NCBI GenBank assembly: GCA_032158295.1
Contig: CM063243.1
Location: 17,273,635 to 17,337,634, forward strand
Origin: Pycnopodia helianthoides
Taxonomy: Eukaryota > Echinodermata > Asteroidea > Forcipulatida > Asteriidae
Direction of reading: 5' to 3'
DNA length: 64,000 nucleotides
Below are positions 28,761 through 41,113 of this stretch, in pieces. The translations under genes and the position numbers were made by a program. The notes under the pieces are model-generated. The model worked only from the letters and a program-made list of their open reading frames with translations, ran no database searches and was not told the origin of the DNA. Every line of letters begins with the position of its first letter. The stretch's first letter is position 1.

Positions 28761-29612
28761 AATGTAGTGAAGACTTAGTTCCCTGTAAAATTACAGTACT
28801 GTGTACATGTATGCAAGCTCTTCAAAAAATATAAATAAATAAACTTGTAAACAAAAATACTGACTTGATACACATTTGGTATCCACATACACTCATTGGT
28901 GTACATGTTACACTACAGAATTGTGTACAGTGATTTTAGCAAAATATTTGGACGAAACATCTTTTGTACGCTACTATTGAGTAGCAAATGATGATTTTTG
29001 AGTAGCAATCTGAACACCTTGTGTAGCATTTTGCTATGCTATATACTGCTATTCAAGGGAAATAATTCACTGATGTTTATTCAGATCAATGTCCAAACAA
29101 ACACGGATGAAATACATAATGTACATCGAGCATTGGTTGCTCCGATCAAGGTACATTGTAGAATGCATCAGGTACATGTACCTACTCTAAACTTATGAAA
29201 CACATTGTAAATTTATTATGCAAATAACAAACAGTTATTCGGAGTACCAGCAGATATTTCATATACTACACACTTACTCAACAAATTATTAGCAGTGTCT
29301 TTTCAAGTTAGTCTGGTTAATTACAATGTACTTCATGTTTTGTCTGTATTATTTTAATTCACTTTGTTTTACATAATTTCTTGTTTCCAATTTGTAACTT
29401 TGTTGTAAGTGACAAACCTTGCACAAAGTTTGTTTTTTAATGTGTTATTTGCCATTCATAGTTTTGGAATGTGAACAATTCTTCTGACCATTTTTATTTC
29501 AGATCTAATCCAAAATTTGTCAATTAGTTTGTTGTTGTTGTTGTTGGTGTTTTTGTTCTTTTATTGAAAACAAAGATTTTCTTGTAACATTTGATGTATT
29601 TCATTTACTGCA
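28761..29612. other. Gene-free stretch upstream of the Ser/Pro-rich gene
   Basis: AT-rich, with repeated 'gagtagcaa' around 28,978-29,010 and a (GTT)n patch at 29,528-29,550. No coding frame. It could hold intron or promoter sequence of the plus-strand gene. Confidence 0.4.
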
Positions 29613-30424
29613 GATTCTGTTACCCTAAAGTACTGTCGCTGCTAGTTCCCTCCCAGGCTGTCAACAGTTACCTTGCATGGACAATTATTACGGATTACGC
29701 CACACAGGATAAAAACACTTCCTTTCTCTTTATCCATTGATGGAATTACGATCTTTTCCATTGGTACCCATCAAGGACAAAAGCGCCCCTATCTTGTATG
29801 TGAAGAGGATTAGTCCCCGGCTTTTTGTTGGGGGATTAGTGACAACTGCTGAGTGGAGTCATCAAGTGACTTCGGATGATTCACAAATAAATATAGAGTA
29901 ACAGGAGAAAAATGTGAAATACTGGCAGGTGTGTCCAAGGTTTTAGATTTATGATAATTGCAAGGACTGACACTTTGACAATTCTCAGAATTATAATCAA
30001 ATCATCTGGCTAGGAATTGTGAATATTTACCGCGGGGGCCACGCAAAGAACACGTTGCATGGTGGAGACTTAGCTGCAGGCGTTTATCGAACCTAAAAGT
30101 GTGCTGTTTACACTGGAATTGAATCCTGTTTTCATCTGCTTGCCGGGAGAGTTTTTGTCAATGCTGTGTGTTTTAGAAAATCACCCGCTTTGAATGACAC
30201 ATTTCCCATTGTGCTTCTGGATTTGCCCTTGTTTGATTCTGTGGCGTTCTTGACGTGAGGTCAGAGATTCAGGGGGAGTAAGTGTACAGACCTTGATTCT
30301 AGTTAAGCTGATCGGTTGGGAGGGATGGACAACTTTGACGTCGTCGGCCTTTCTTAGCTTTTTAACATTCCCATGTGCCTGATTATCCTGTCAGTGAGTC
30401 CGTGTGCCTTGGGATTTGATCTTA
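29613..30424 (+). other. Possible 5' UTR of the Ser/Pro-rich gene
   Basis: A candidate splice acceptor (tttcatttactgcag) ends at 29,612. An in-frame TGA at 30,395-30,397 closes the coding frame upstream, so the segment up to 30,424 would be untranslated if the exon begins here. Confidence 0.35.
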
Positions 30425-32194
30425 ATGCCACTTTATACTTGCCCTGTGTCTTCTGTAATGAATTCACAGTATAACTCTATGCAAGTGGGCACTGGCCACC
30501 CATTCAGTCATCCAACACCCAGCTTATTAAAGTCATCACCAGTAGATATCCCCGAAGGGAGCAAAGTCGGCCATGGCAGGGAATTCTTTTGTTTCAATGA
30601 AGATGTGCGACAAGCAGTCTCTTGTCCTTCGGCTTTCCAACCCGTCTGCACATTCAAAATGGCAGAGAGAGACAAATTGAATCAGATTCCAGTGAGTGAT
30701 CAACCAAAGATGTCTGCAAACTCTCCGCCAAATACAACCCTCATAAGGCGTTCTGTTTCCCCGCAGACTGTCGCTATCAGAACAATACCACCTGGGGACA
30801 ATTTCCAGTCGCAGGGACGCGTGGCGCTTCCGTTATCTAACATGGGCAAAGAATCCAGTTCCAAACCTAGTTGGATAAGAACTCGGCATCAAAGAGATCG
30901 TTCTCCTTCTGTGGATAGGCATCTGCTGAAGAGCTACAATCAATCGTCACCCAACAGAAGTCTTTCATCAGATCCGGCGCATCCAGTGACTGTCCGACCA
31001 GTGTCACCAGGAATCCTAAGTCTATGCAACAAATTTGCTCCGGTGAATACCGCCTCGGATTTTAACTTGGACCTTCCGAAGGGCCGTCCCCGATCAAAGT
31101 CTGCCACAGGTGCCATGATCAAGAAACCTGACTCGCCAGTTTCTCCGCTGCTCCTTAGGCGATCAGTGAGCCCCAAACCATCAAAACTGCTTCTTGCAAC
31201 TGATTCGTCTGACTCTGAATCAGGACAAGGCCTGAGTGCAATGGCAAGAAACTTGTTATCGCCAGGAAACAGCCCAAGTAGTGGGTATGGTAGCGGATTT
31301 TACTCCAGCAGTCCCCTTTGCCTTAGCCCAAGAAGTAACTCTCCTGCTCTGACAGTAGAGGTAACCCATAGTTCAGACAAAACAAGTCATGGACACTTAA
31401 CCTTGCCTGATGCGGACGGCAGTAGAGCAGTGCGGACCTCGAGCCAGGATAGTGGAGTTGCAAACATTTCTGACTCTGGACTTCAGTATGGGCAAGCACC
31501 ATCAAGTGGAACAATGTCACCACCGGAAACAGTTTTGAGTCTCGCTGTCCCAGTGAGCAACAGACCCAAAACTTTAGTTCGTTCGAACAATGTCTTCGAG
31601 AGTATCGACCAAAGAGAGTCTGAGAGCTTTCGAGAGCCAAGTCCTCAATCCCCAGATGAAGGATTCCAAGACAGTGACAAATCAAATGCTTTTGATCCTT
31701 CGGTAGCGCCCTCGACTAGAGACAACCATACACCAAACCAGGAGGTTAAAAAATCCAAGCTAACAATCCGACTTAGGAGTCCTGGGAACTCGATTGACCG
31801 ACCCCCCTCTCCTGATCCCCCTAAAAATCCCAGAGAAGTAACTCTGCCGGTGAACTCCAGACCCTTCCTCACCGTCGAGGAGCGGCGGCGTGACTTTGGA
31901 AACAGATCCGACACGTTAATGTCAAGTATGCAAAGCTTTGAGTGCCTTCCATCGGTTGTTGTGAGTGACCACTGTGATGAAGAAGTTAGTAACATTTCAT
32001 GGGATGGAGGCAGTATGGATGCGTCAACGTTTACCCCTAAAGAGCCCAGTCAGATCGGCTTGTCCATTGATGATATCCAACGGTCTAAGAGTATCAGGAA
32101 GCTGTCCAACGCTAGCACAGTGTCCTCATTCAGCCATGATTCTTTAGATGATGAACTCAGTGATGATATGTGTTTCAAAGAAGAACCTAAGAAG
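30425..32194 (+). CDS. Large first coding exon of a Ser/Pro-rich disordered protein; perhaps an inositol-trisphosphate 3-kinase N-terminus
   Basis: ATG at 30425, 30 bases after an in-frame TGA, opens 590 codons ending EEPKK at a consensus donor (AAGAAG|GTAAGT, phase 0). Another well-placed ATG (aaaatggc, MAERDKLNQ) is at about 30,659. No signal peptide or membrane segment is seen, and the composition is that of a disordered cytosolic protein. Repeated RRSVSP/RSPS-type sites and a basophilic-kinase or 14-3-3-like RKLSNAS (about residues 558-564) suggest regulation by phosphorylation. The order 'LPSVVVSD ... RKLSNASTVSSFS ... DDELSDD' near the end resembles, from memory, the stretch before the catalytic domain of vertebrate ITPKB. 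I see no catalytic exon in the window, so that identity is a guess. That this is a real coding exon is nearly certain. Confidence 0.9.
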
Positions 32195-32200
32195 GTAAGT
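32195..32200 (+). promoter_or_regulatory. Splice donor of the Ser/Pro-rich exon
   Basis: AAGAAG|GTAAGT matches the donor consensus fully. Codon quality collapses immediately after it, and the open frame ends 13 codons later at TGA. Confidence 0.85.
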
Positions 32201-35200
32201 GTCTCTCGAAATATCTTGAATAGAAATCTTTGAAGTGATATTCCTTATAATGAAAGCCTCTTAATACAAAGTCAATAAACCCAAACCAAAGCATCGTGAT
32301 TGGAATTTCTTATGCATGGCCTTGTTATGAAACATGATGTTGTTGACCGTTTCAGCTGTAAGAGTCTATCAAAGTCCAACAGCACACACTAGCTGAGTTT
32401 AAATGTGAATGTAGGTATGGACCAAAAACAATGGATTTTAATGAAACTACATGTAGATAGCATGGATAGTGTGGCCTCAAGTACATGGACATTGTGTATA
32501 TTGACAAAGGATTCAAGTCAATCAAATTGCAAAAGCGACACCAACGTACTGACCAAAACTGCTTGCCACAGAACCCCCCCCCCCAAAAAAAAAAAAAACA
32601 CACACATACAAACAAACAAAAAACGTTCAAAGTTTAGTGTGCTTTGTCACTTCCCATTTACAAAGTTGCATCATCAATTAGACTTCATCATGCTTGAGAC
32701 TGAGAGCATCTTGGAGAAATTCTTGACAAGGGAAAGTTCCTATCCAATATACCTACACAGGGATTTAGTTCGTGGGGCAGTCTTTCCTAACATGAAAGTA
32801 CGCACTTTAAGTTTCTCTTCAAGAAGAAATAACTAATTGATAAAACTGGAATTTGAACCCAACAGATATATCAATATTAGCTTCACCCTTAAGAGACCAT
32901 AGCGGCCAGGAAACGGCTTTTACCAAAATGTTCGTAGTGGCCGCAAGTGGCTGCAAGATTTGACCCACTCAACAGAAAAGGGTCAAAGTAAAGATTTTCC
33001 ATGTTAACACAGTGTCTATGTCTTTAAAACAAAACAAAAATTTCTTTTTCATGTTATTTTTACAGACACTTTAATACGAGGACAAAATATGTATAAAAAG
33101 ACAACAATATTAGTAGTTGTGTCTGGAAATATGGGGATGATTATACAGAAGTGAACGGTCTCTGAAAGGGTCATTGGCTGATTGATACTTCATTGACGTC
33201 AGAAGCAGCTTTATTTATGTTTGCATAAAGTATGAAAGTTTGCTGAATCACTTTCCTTTTTTAATAGCAGTCTGAAAAAGGTTGAGATTACACTGTGTAC
33301 TCATTTACATGTTGTACACTAATAAAAACAGCCCACCATGAGCAGGGGGTTTCTTAACATGAAATACATAGCTAGCTTCATGATTAATATGGTTTTGAGT
33401 CTCATTAAAGATGCTAGGTCTGATCTTTGGCTGATTTGACATGAAAAATTTAATTGAAATTTTAACTAGCTTTTTTGATTCAAGAAAGTTGCAAGCTTTC
33501 ATTCATAGTATAGTAGGAGCAAAGGTACATGTATTGTAGTGAGTCAAAATTAATTAGTGTGGGGATCCCGACGTTTGTGCATTGTCCGTGGCATATGCAA
33601 AAGTTTTGCGTTTTGAAACAGCATTGTCTGTCTAAATGGTTCTTTAAAATGTTTTTTTTTTCCGGTGAAAATCGAGCCTTGCAACTTTTAGAGACGTCAC
33701 TGTTTTCAATATTTGAACTCAAACTGCTTTCATTCAGCATATTAATTACAAAACAAATGTTGATGTTCACCAAACAGTTTAAAGGGAAGTTATATCATTG
33801 TTTTTGTGTTGTTGTTTTTTAAAGAGAAAATTAATTCCCAACCTCTACACGTAGTTCTCGATTTAAACACGCCATTGTTAACAGCCAATTTCCTAAACAT
33901 TTTATGTTTGGTCAGGAATGCGGCAATCGAAATACATTTGTAAGCAATGACAATTTCAAATGCTATTTTCTCTTTTTGACATTTTTTTTCAGACCAAGAC
34001 ATTTCTCTTTGGGATTGATTTGTGTTAACTAATAACAAAAAAGGATGTTTTTACATTAAATTAACCAATTCTGTATTTTGTTTTCGGACATGAAATTGTG
34101 CTGGAAGACTTGTAGAAACTCTTTTGTAAATATTCAGAATGTTTGTTGTTGAAAATCAAGTACAAACGGACATGTAATTCTGACATTTTAAATCTTCATT
34201 CATGCCTCCTCCATGCTAGTGGAAGAATATTGTTTCTCCGAAAAGCGACCTTTACACAACACTGCACAAATTTATTCTGCTGTAACTATCACAGATGTAT
34301 AGAAGTGTACGTGCACAAGTTCATGTACAACGTTTTTGCATAGTGCTTTTTTCTTGCCAGAATACAACCAAAATCAAGATGCTAATTGTGTCTTTGCACT
34401 GACGCCATGATATCTAGATTTCTTCTTTCCCCGTATGCTTTGAAGTGGAGATGCTTGTATCGATTTGTAATTGAAGCCATTAGTATGGCCTAATTACACA
34501 TTTTATGGAACCTGCATCTAAACCTCTGCTAATATTACCTACTTCCTGCTTTTGGTGCCATGGGTATAATTTTGATGTATGACATGTACATGTATACAAT
34601 CATGAAGGTACAATGTAGATGGTAGATTAGATGACACCATTCTGCCAAGCAGTGTAAAGTGTGCAGCTGTGCTGATTTAGTTTTGTTTGATGACTGTTGA
34701 CCAATGACCCTAAAGTATGAATATAATAAACAATGAGCACAGTTTATTATTTATGAAATAGTTGAAGGCTACCAGTCCATGTACATTTATATTTATTGAT
34801 TTATTTTAATTTGTTGAGTATTATCAACAGACTCGCTCAATAATTTGATCGATCATAAAATGGTGTTTTTTACTAATATTGTTTGGGAACAAACTTTGTA
34901 ATTCATTCTCGTCTTAATCTTACTAGAACAGGCGTGTGATTTCTCATGATTTTTTCTGTTTTCAAGATTTTTTAAAATCTCCTTCTAAGCCTTCCACTTC
35001 TTTTGAAAGAAGTGAAACAGTCATCGAAGGGAGAAAGAAACTGTCCACATTGTGTCCAAATTGTATTTCTGGTGATGCACAGAGCCTGAAAACCTCCTGA
35101 ATTGTCACATCTTGGAGGTTTCAGGTCTAGAATAAAAGGGAACTCATACATTGTACCTGCAAGCCATTTTCAGGAATTGTTACATACTCATCAAATCTCA

Positions 35201-37056
35201 TCCTTGCTAGAAAAGAACCCTGAAATGTCACTGTGCCTGCTGGTCTTTCCGGAAAGGTTGCAAAATTCCAGGAAACTGTTACAAAGTCTGTGGAAAGTAA
35301 AGGCCTTATGGCAACCTTTAGAATTTGCTGGGTTTATTTTGTATAAATATGGATTCATCACAAGCAACATTGAATCCCTCTGATTCTGAACACATAAAGT
35401 ACAGTACATTTACATCATACAATGAAAGTACAGCATGTACAGTATGTACATTTACCAGAGTTCTCTCCAGGAATTTTAAAACTGGGGGGCATTCTGGACC
35501 AAAATTTTGAATGTTTGGCCAAAGCGCACTGAAATGAAACGAGGTCATCGGAATGTTTTCTACTTGGTGTTTAATCTTTGGTTTTAAAAGCCCTACTGTG
35601 TAATCAGGAGCATTCAACATGGTTTTTATCTTGATGATGTTGTGAGTTTGATCTGAAGTAAAACCAAAAAATTGAAAATAAAAAATTGTTTTGTTTTGCA
35701 TATTGGCCGCAATTTGTGTCTATCGGCACACAATTCACTCGTATCGGCCCGATACACTATACATACTGTATGTAGCTTGTGCATGGAAAGAACCCTGTTT
35801 ACTCTGTACATTAACAGACATCTCAGGAAAATATGTAATACTCTTCTTGAGAGGCATTTGTTATTTGACTGAACTAATATACATGTACATGTAGGACCTT
35901 ATCACTAAATTACAAAATTCCTTTTGGATGATGAAAGTACCTGCACAATAAACACATTTTGGGCTCTTCTTGATGTCTGTAATAAATGTACTCTAGGAAC
36001 TGGTGAAGCCTTTGAACTGAGATCTACTTTCTGTTCAGGTGGGTATTTCCACAGAATCCAGACAGATGATTAATTCAAGGAAGTGCATTGTGTGGCGAGA
36101 TCGGGCTGTAGAAAAGCACCTGTACTACTCAGGTTTTTTTTTTTTACTTTAGTAAATTGGTAACACTATATTGTACACAGGAGAAATGTATTGTAGCCTA
36201 CAAAGTACATGTACTCACGTACGAACTGCATTTTGTTGGTTTCGGTCGCCTTGTCACTCTCTATGACTTTTTATGAGTTGCGTGAAGAAGCTTGTGGTCC
36301 ACAGAGAGAAAAACATTTCCAGTATATTTTTAAAGACAATTATTCACAATATCTGCTGTATCAAATTTTAAAAATATGTTTGTACTGTAGCCATATTAAT
36401 AATAATTGTTAATAAAGAATAGAAACACTAAATCCCTAGGAGGCCTACATCAACATGGACAGGTGTTATTGTGTTTTCCAATTCTGGCATGTCTGAGGTT
36501 AATTTGCTATTGTTCAGCGCTCTAACAAGAATTTAGACCACTCCCGATTGTAGTCCTTTGTTGTTGGTAATTGGGAAAAGTTAATAGTCATTTTGTCAGG
36601 CGATGATTGAATGCCTATTAGTAGCACAATGCATGGTTATCACCTGGCCAGATGACACTGACGGAGAACCATCTCCGCCATCCTTGACTATCACGCTTCT
36701 TGCACACGTGCAACAACATAAGAAAGGATGTTGGACTTCCTCTCACATCCAAGTCTCGGCGAGCCTCCGCGATTCAGGCAAGATGAATATTTTTGCTTGC
36801 TCCGTGGTGATTTGTGTTTCCCCTCTCACAAATAAATGTCGGATTGGTTGGTAAACTCAAAAAATTAGGTTTGCAATATTTGTTGAGGATCCGAGCAAAC
36901 AGAACAAATTAGATTTTTGTGGAAAAACCTGCAGTGAAATTGCTAATAACTTACACACAGTTAGTCATTACATGTCTAGAGCTTCCCCAGTCTAGCAAAT
37001 ACATGTGTCAGAGATGAGAAAATGTATGTCTTTTGTCTGAAAGTGAAATCAGACGT
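32201..37056. other. Presumed start of a long intron
   Basis: No following exon was recognised. There is a run of C and A at 32,574-32,598 and frequent TGTACATGTACA-type palindromes. Open frames here lack conserved character. Confidence 0.4.
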
Positions 37057-37423
37057 TTAAAGGTATTATACAGGATTGGTAGAGCTGACAAAATAGTCGC
37101 AGACAGTGTTCATGTTTTGTGTGATTCAACATATGCATGAAATAACAAACCTGTGAAAGTTTGAGCTCAATCGGTCATCGAGGTCACGAGAAAATAGTGA
37201 AAAGAGACCTTATGTGTTTTCTGTTTTTTCAAACATCAAGTTTTTATCACGCGTGATAAAAACTATTGTTTTACTCATTTCTCAGAAACGATAGCATTTT
37301 AGGCAGAAATATTTTGATGAACCCATTCTACCATTACTTACTTTAAATCACTCATGTAAGTTATGTGTGAATCTGTGAACATTTGTGTTTTTCGATCTTA
37401 CCAATAGTGTACAGTGCCTTTAA
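37057..37423 (+). mobile_element. TTAA-type MITE, family D, complete
   Basis: TTAA-AGGTATTATACAGGATT at the left and AATAGTGTACAGTGCCTTTAA at the right, with TTAA on both sides. The middle is nearly identical to the copy at 22,004, including the palindrome 'tttttatcacgcgtgataaa'. Confidence 0.92.
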
Positions 37424-38017
37424 TGGCTGTCTGGTGAAAAAAACCTGTTTTATTTCTTCGATATAAAGAAACCATGCTCTTTGATTTACCTCTGTAGTGC
37501 TGAGGATACTGTTCCCAGTTCGGTCCTTGAAATCTCCAACTCCAAGAGTTTACCAAAAGGTGGAAATAACATCATTTCAACATAATTCCTTAAACACAGA
37601 GCCTGGTTTCAGATCTTTTTGCCAGCAATGACTCTCAACCCTAAATTATACCAAATGACTAATAATTAACCCCGTCATCTGATCATGCTCTATAATGAAA
37701 TCCGCAAAATCTGTCAAATATTTAGAGCCAAAACACTCTTGAAGAAAAGTCTTTGAAAACCACGTAGACAATCCTTTGATTCAATATGACGCATGATGTC
37801 TCTTTAGTGTTTTCATTAGACTGACATGGTTTTATTTTATCTACACACTATTTATGTTTTCTCACAGGCATGACAAGGACACAAGTTAAAAAATGCAAAA
37901 TATTTTGTGCACAAACACATTGTGTGAATTTTGTGAAAACAGTTTCCGGGATTAAAAATATATTCTGTATTTGTGTGTGATCTACAAAATGCCTGTGTTG
38001 AAGATGGTGACTGCTCT

Positions 38018-38163
38018 AGGTTCCGACACCCCAAAGTTCTGACATTCCTGTGATTCGATCGTGATCTATACGCTAGGGTTAAGAGTAAAGGGTTAGGGTT
38101 AGGGTTGGATTAGGAACCCATGACATTGTGGGGGTGTCGGAACTGATAGGGATGTCAGAACAT
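38018..38163. repeat. Imperfect inverted repeat enclosing short telomere-like (TTAGGG) units
   Basis: 'ttccgacacccc' on the left pairs with 'gggggtgtcggaa' on the right. 'gttctgaca' and 'tgtcagaac' also occur inverted. The centre holds agggttagggttaggg. Confidence 0.5.
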
Positions 38164-38599
38164 AGACGTGCGGCTGTTGAAGATTCCTTCCTTTTACTCT
38201 GGGATACTCTAAGATAATGCTGACCATGCACTGGCCTTGTTAAAAGCAAGAGTAATTGATTCTATTTATAGAATCATCTTTACTGTATCCAAGATACTTA
38301 GTGTACATGTACATATGGGGATTGGTGATCAAATGCATTTCCATTTATGACGTTACCATAGAGAGGTAGAAATCCTACATTGTACACACTGTGTATGAAT
38401 CGGGGTTTTATCATGGTTTTACAGTACCTGCATCCATTGTCATATCATGTATTGAAGAAATAGCATACACTTGTCATGTAGGGGTGTTTTCCCAGCCGGG
38501 AAAAAAAAAAAGGATCCGGGTGTGTTGACGTTGCCCCCCCCCCCCCTAAAAAAAAGTACAAACAATTGGGAGTGGGAGAACAAAAAGAAGTCGATGATT

Positions 38600-39480
38600 T
38601 ACAGGGTCAATAAATATGTTTTTCTTCAAGCAAACTTGAATCCTTGATTCTGATTGGTCGATCCATAACAACAAAGAATATGATATTAACCTATATTCCA
38701 CGGCCCATATCAAACCCTGTCCTATCCCACTGTTCTAACTCTGCGTAATTGCGATAATTTAAACTCAAGTTTGCTTGAAGATAAATTGGAGTACGGAAAA
38801 ATATAGTGCATGCTGCATCTCATATCCAACTCAGCCTTTGGCCTCGTTGGATTTAGGACTAAGAAGCGATATATTTTTCCATATTCCACTCACACTTTTC
38901 TAACTCTGCGTAGTTGCAATATTATAAACTCAAGTTTGCTAGAAGATAAATTGGAATACGGAAAAATATAGTGCATGCTGCATCTTCCAACTCGGCCTTT
39001 GGCCTTGTTAGATTTAGGACTTAAAGGCACTGGACACTATCGGTAATTACTCAAAATATTTGTTAGCATAAAAACTTACTTGGTAACGAGCAATGGAGAG
39101 CTGTTCATAGTATAAAACATTGTGAGAAACAGCTCCTTCTGAAGTAACATAGTTTTTGAGAAAGAAGTAATTTCTCAGTAAAATATTTGAATTGATTTCT
39201 CGAAATCAAGCATCTCACACAACTTCGTGTGACAAGGGTGTTTTTTCTTCCATTATTATCTCGCAACTTTGACAATCAATTTTGTGCATATGTTGAGATA
39301 TGTACACCAAGTGAGAAGACTAGTCTTTGACAATTACCAAAGGTGTCCAGTGTCTTTAAAAGCGATATATTTTTCGATATTTCACTCGTGCTTCCTTGTG
39401 TGATAACTATGTATGAGTTACTCAGCCATTCTGCAGTGACTCTTAGGACAAGCTGCAGTATCTAACACAGGATTATCCAT
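38600..39480. mobile_element. Interspersed repeat (attctgattggtcgatcca family) with internal duplication and nested MITE
   Basis: It shares 'gattctgattggtc.a.cca' and 'agtttgcttgaagat.aatt' with the copy at 46,165. Perfect 16-base inverted arms lie at 38624-38639 and 38765-38780. A segment starting ctaactctgcgta is repeated 166 bases later (38,734 and 38,900). A family A MITE (39,021-39,359) splits the second unit; 'aagcgatatatttttc' resumes after it. Confidence 0.8.
39021..39359 (+). mobile_element. TTAA-type MITE, family A, complete and nested
   Basis: TTAA-AGGCACTGGACACTAT and its inverted partner ...GGTGTCCAGTGTCTTTAA. It has inserted into the older repeat spanning 38,600-39,480. The interior matches 14,440-14,799. 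Confidence 0.93.
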
Positions 39481-40129
39481 CTTTGAATCCTTGCCACATA
39501 CACACACGTTTGTCGACTCCGTAAATCAAGAACATATTTTTGTTCTCCCATTAGTTTTTTTAACGACATCCCCATTGGTTTTGTACACCAAAACTGATCT
39601 TTCTCGGGAGCACCTTCAAACTGTCACCTTGAATTGTCACACTACCCGGATCCCTTTTGTTGAAGTCTTTAGTTTCATTGGGTAGACATTCTAACCAACC
39701 TAAAACCAATTTAAAAATTTGGTTGTAAAAAGTGATATTTTCAAGAATTATTGGAATTTTTTTAAAGTTAAACATTGACATGGACCACTGAACAATAACA
39801 AACACTGAAGGTGTACATCTAGTTATTTTTAGAACGTTGACCAAACAAAATACTTTGCGTATTATGACATTATTAATTGTCTACAAATATAATAGGCAAA
39901 TGTTAATTCCTCTTTTACCGGGAAATTTCAAGATTGATTATTAGGAATGTGACTAACATTCCTGCATTCCAAATATACATGTAATACGTGTACACCTTTG
40001 CTTCGTAACATAGGCCTATTGCAAACTAATTAGGTATTATTTGTCATAAAACTGATAACGCTCCTGTCATGGTCAGTAGCTCTTAGTGTATTGGGGTTCT
40101 GTTTATGTGCATTACGCAACACACTGTAC

Positions 40130-40270
40130 ACACAGTGTGTATACTGCTATACATTCTGTCGGAAGGACGAAGCAATTACACTACATAGTGTCTTGCTCTT
40201 GAGGATGCAAGTGGCATGATGAGGACCCGAACCCACACTCTGTCAACACTAGAACTTGAGTCCGGTGAAC
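40130..40270 (-). mobile_element. tRNA-derived SINE fragment, minus strand
   Basis: The minus strand reads 'agtgttgacagagtgtgggt' then 'tcctcaagagcaagacacta', the same order as the SINE at 10,540. Confidence 0.6.
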
Positions 40271-40964
40271 TCAGCTGTTTCCATTTGTAATGTATTTGTG
40301 TTATGATGTACAATGGAATTATTAAATCTGTAAATGCTAAAAATGTACAACATAGCCAGCGCTACATTTACTGCAAATACTTAGTCAATCATCATCCAGC
40401 AATGACAATTGTACTGTGTTGCATGATGAACAACTAACACATTGCAAGTGATGAGGTTTCATATTATGGGTAGAATTTTTTTTGTAAAATGTGATTTTTT
40501 ACAAACTTTATGAAATGTACAGGCTAACTGCAAACCTGTACACATCATGGAATATTGATCATGAAAATGTAATCTGGATACCCTGCTACATGTACATGTG
40601 TACATGTAGGCATTTGCCTATTGAAACTTGTTTTAGTTACTATTTCATATTTTGTTTGTAATACAATTTAGAACATTTTATTACTTTTTGTATTTTTGCT
40701 GTACTTACCTGGCTACTGTGCAGTTTCAATTGTGATTCTGTAATATACATTACTTTGCTATACATATGTAAATAAAGAAGGATGACTAAGGAGTTCCTGA
40801 GATTTTGTTTTCTTCAGGATTAAAAATTATGAAAGCTTTCTTGATTTGGTTACAAGCTTCTTCATGCGTGTACTTTTCAGCTCAGATTTCACTCTGATTA
40901 TTTAATGGATTGAGGCATGGTTTACCACACATGATGCTGATGATACATCAATCAGCATGTCTTG

Positions 40965-41113
40965 CATTTCAAGGCCATTTTCATTTTGCAAAGGGCACTT
41001 CCATTGGAAAATTTTAAAGTCCATGGGAAACTTTTTAAGGGGCACCAAGGCCAAGGCCATGACAAGGCAACAAAGGCCATGTCCTCCGTGGCCTTCAGAC
41101 TCCAGGCCTGAAT
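40965..41113. mobile_element. Second copy of the 'ggcaccaaggccaagg' repeat
   Basis: It ends actccaggcctgaatc and shares 'aaggggcaccaaggccaagg' with 28,632-28,760. The left end is worn (tttcaaggccatttt). Confidence 0.6.

Noticed and set aside
30404..30424. Ser/Pro-rich protein starting at 30,404
   Set aside because: That codon is GTG. The first in-frame ATG after the upstream TGA is at 30,425.
31323..31995. Minus-strand open frames under the Ser/Pro-rich exon
   Set aside because: They are shadows of the coding exon on the other strand, without protein-like character.
38090..38110. Interstitial telomere array
   Set aside because: Only about two to three TTAGGG units, inside an inverted repeat; too short to call telomeric.
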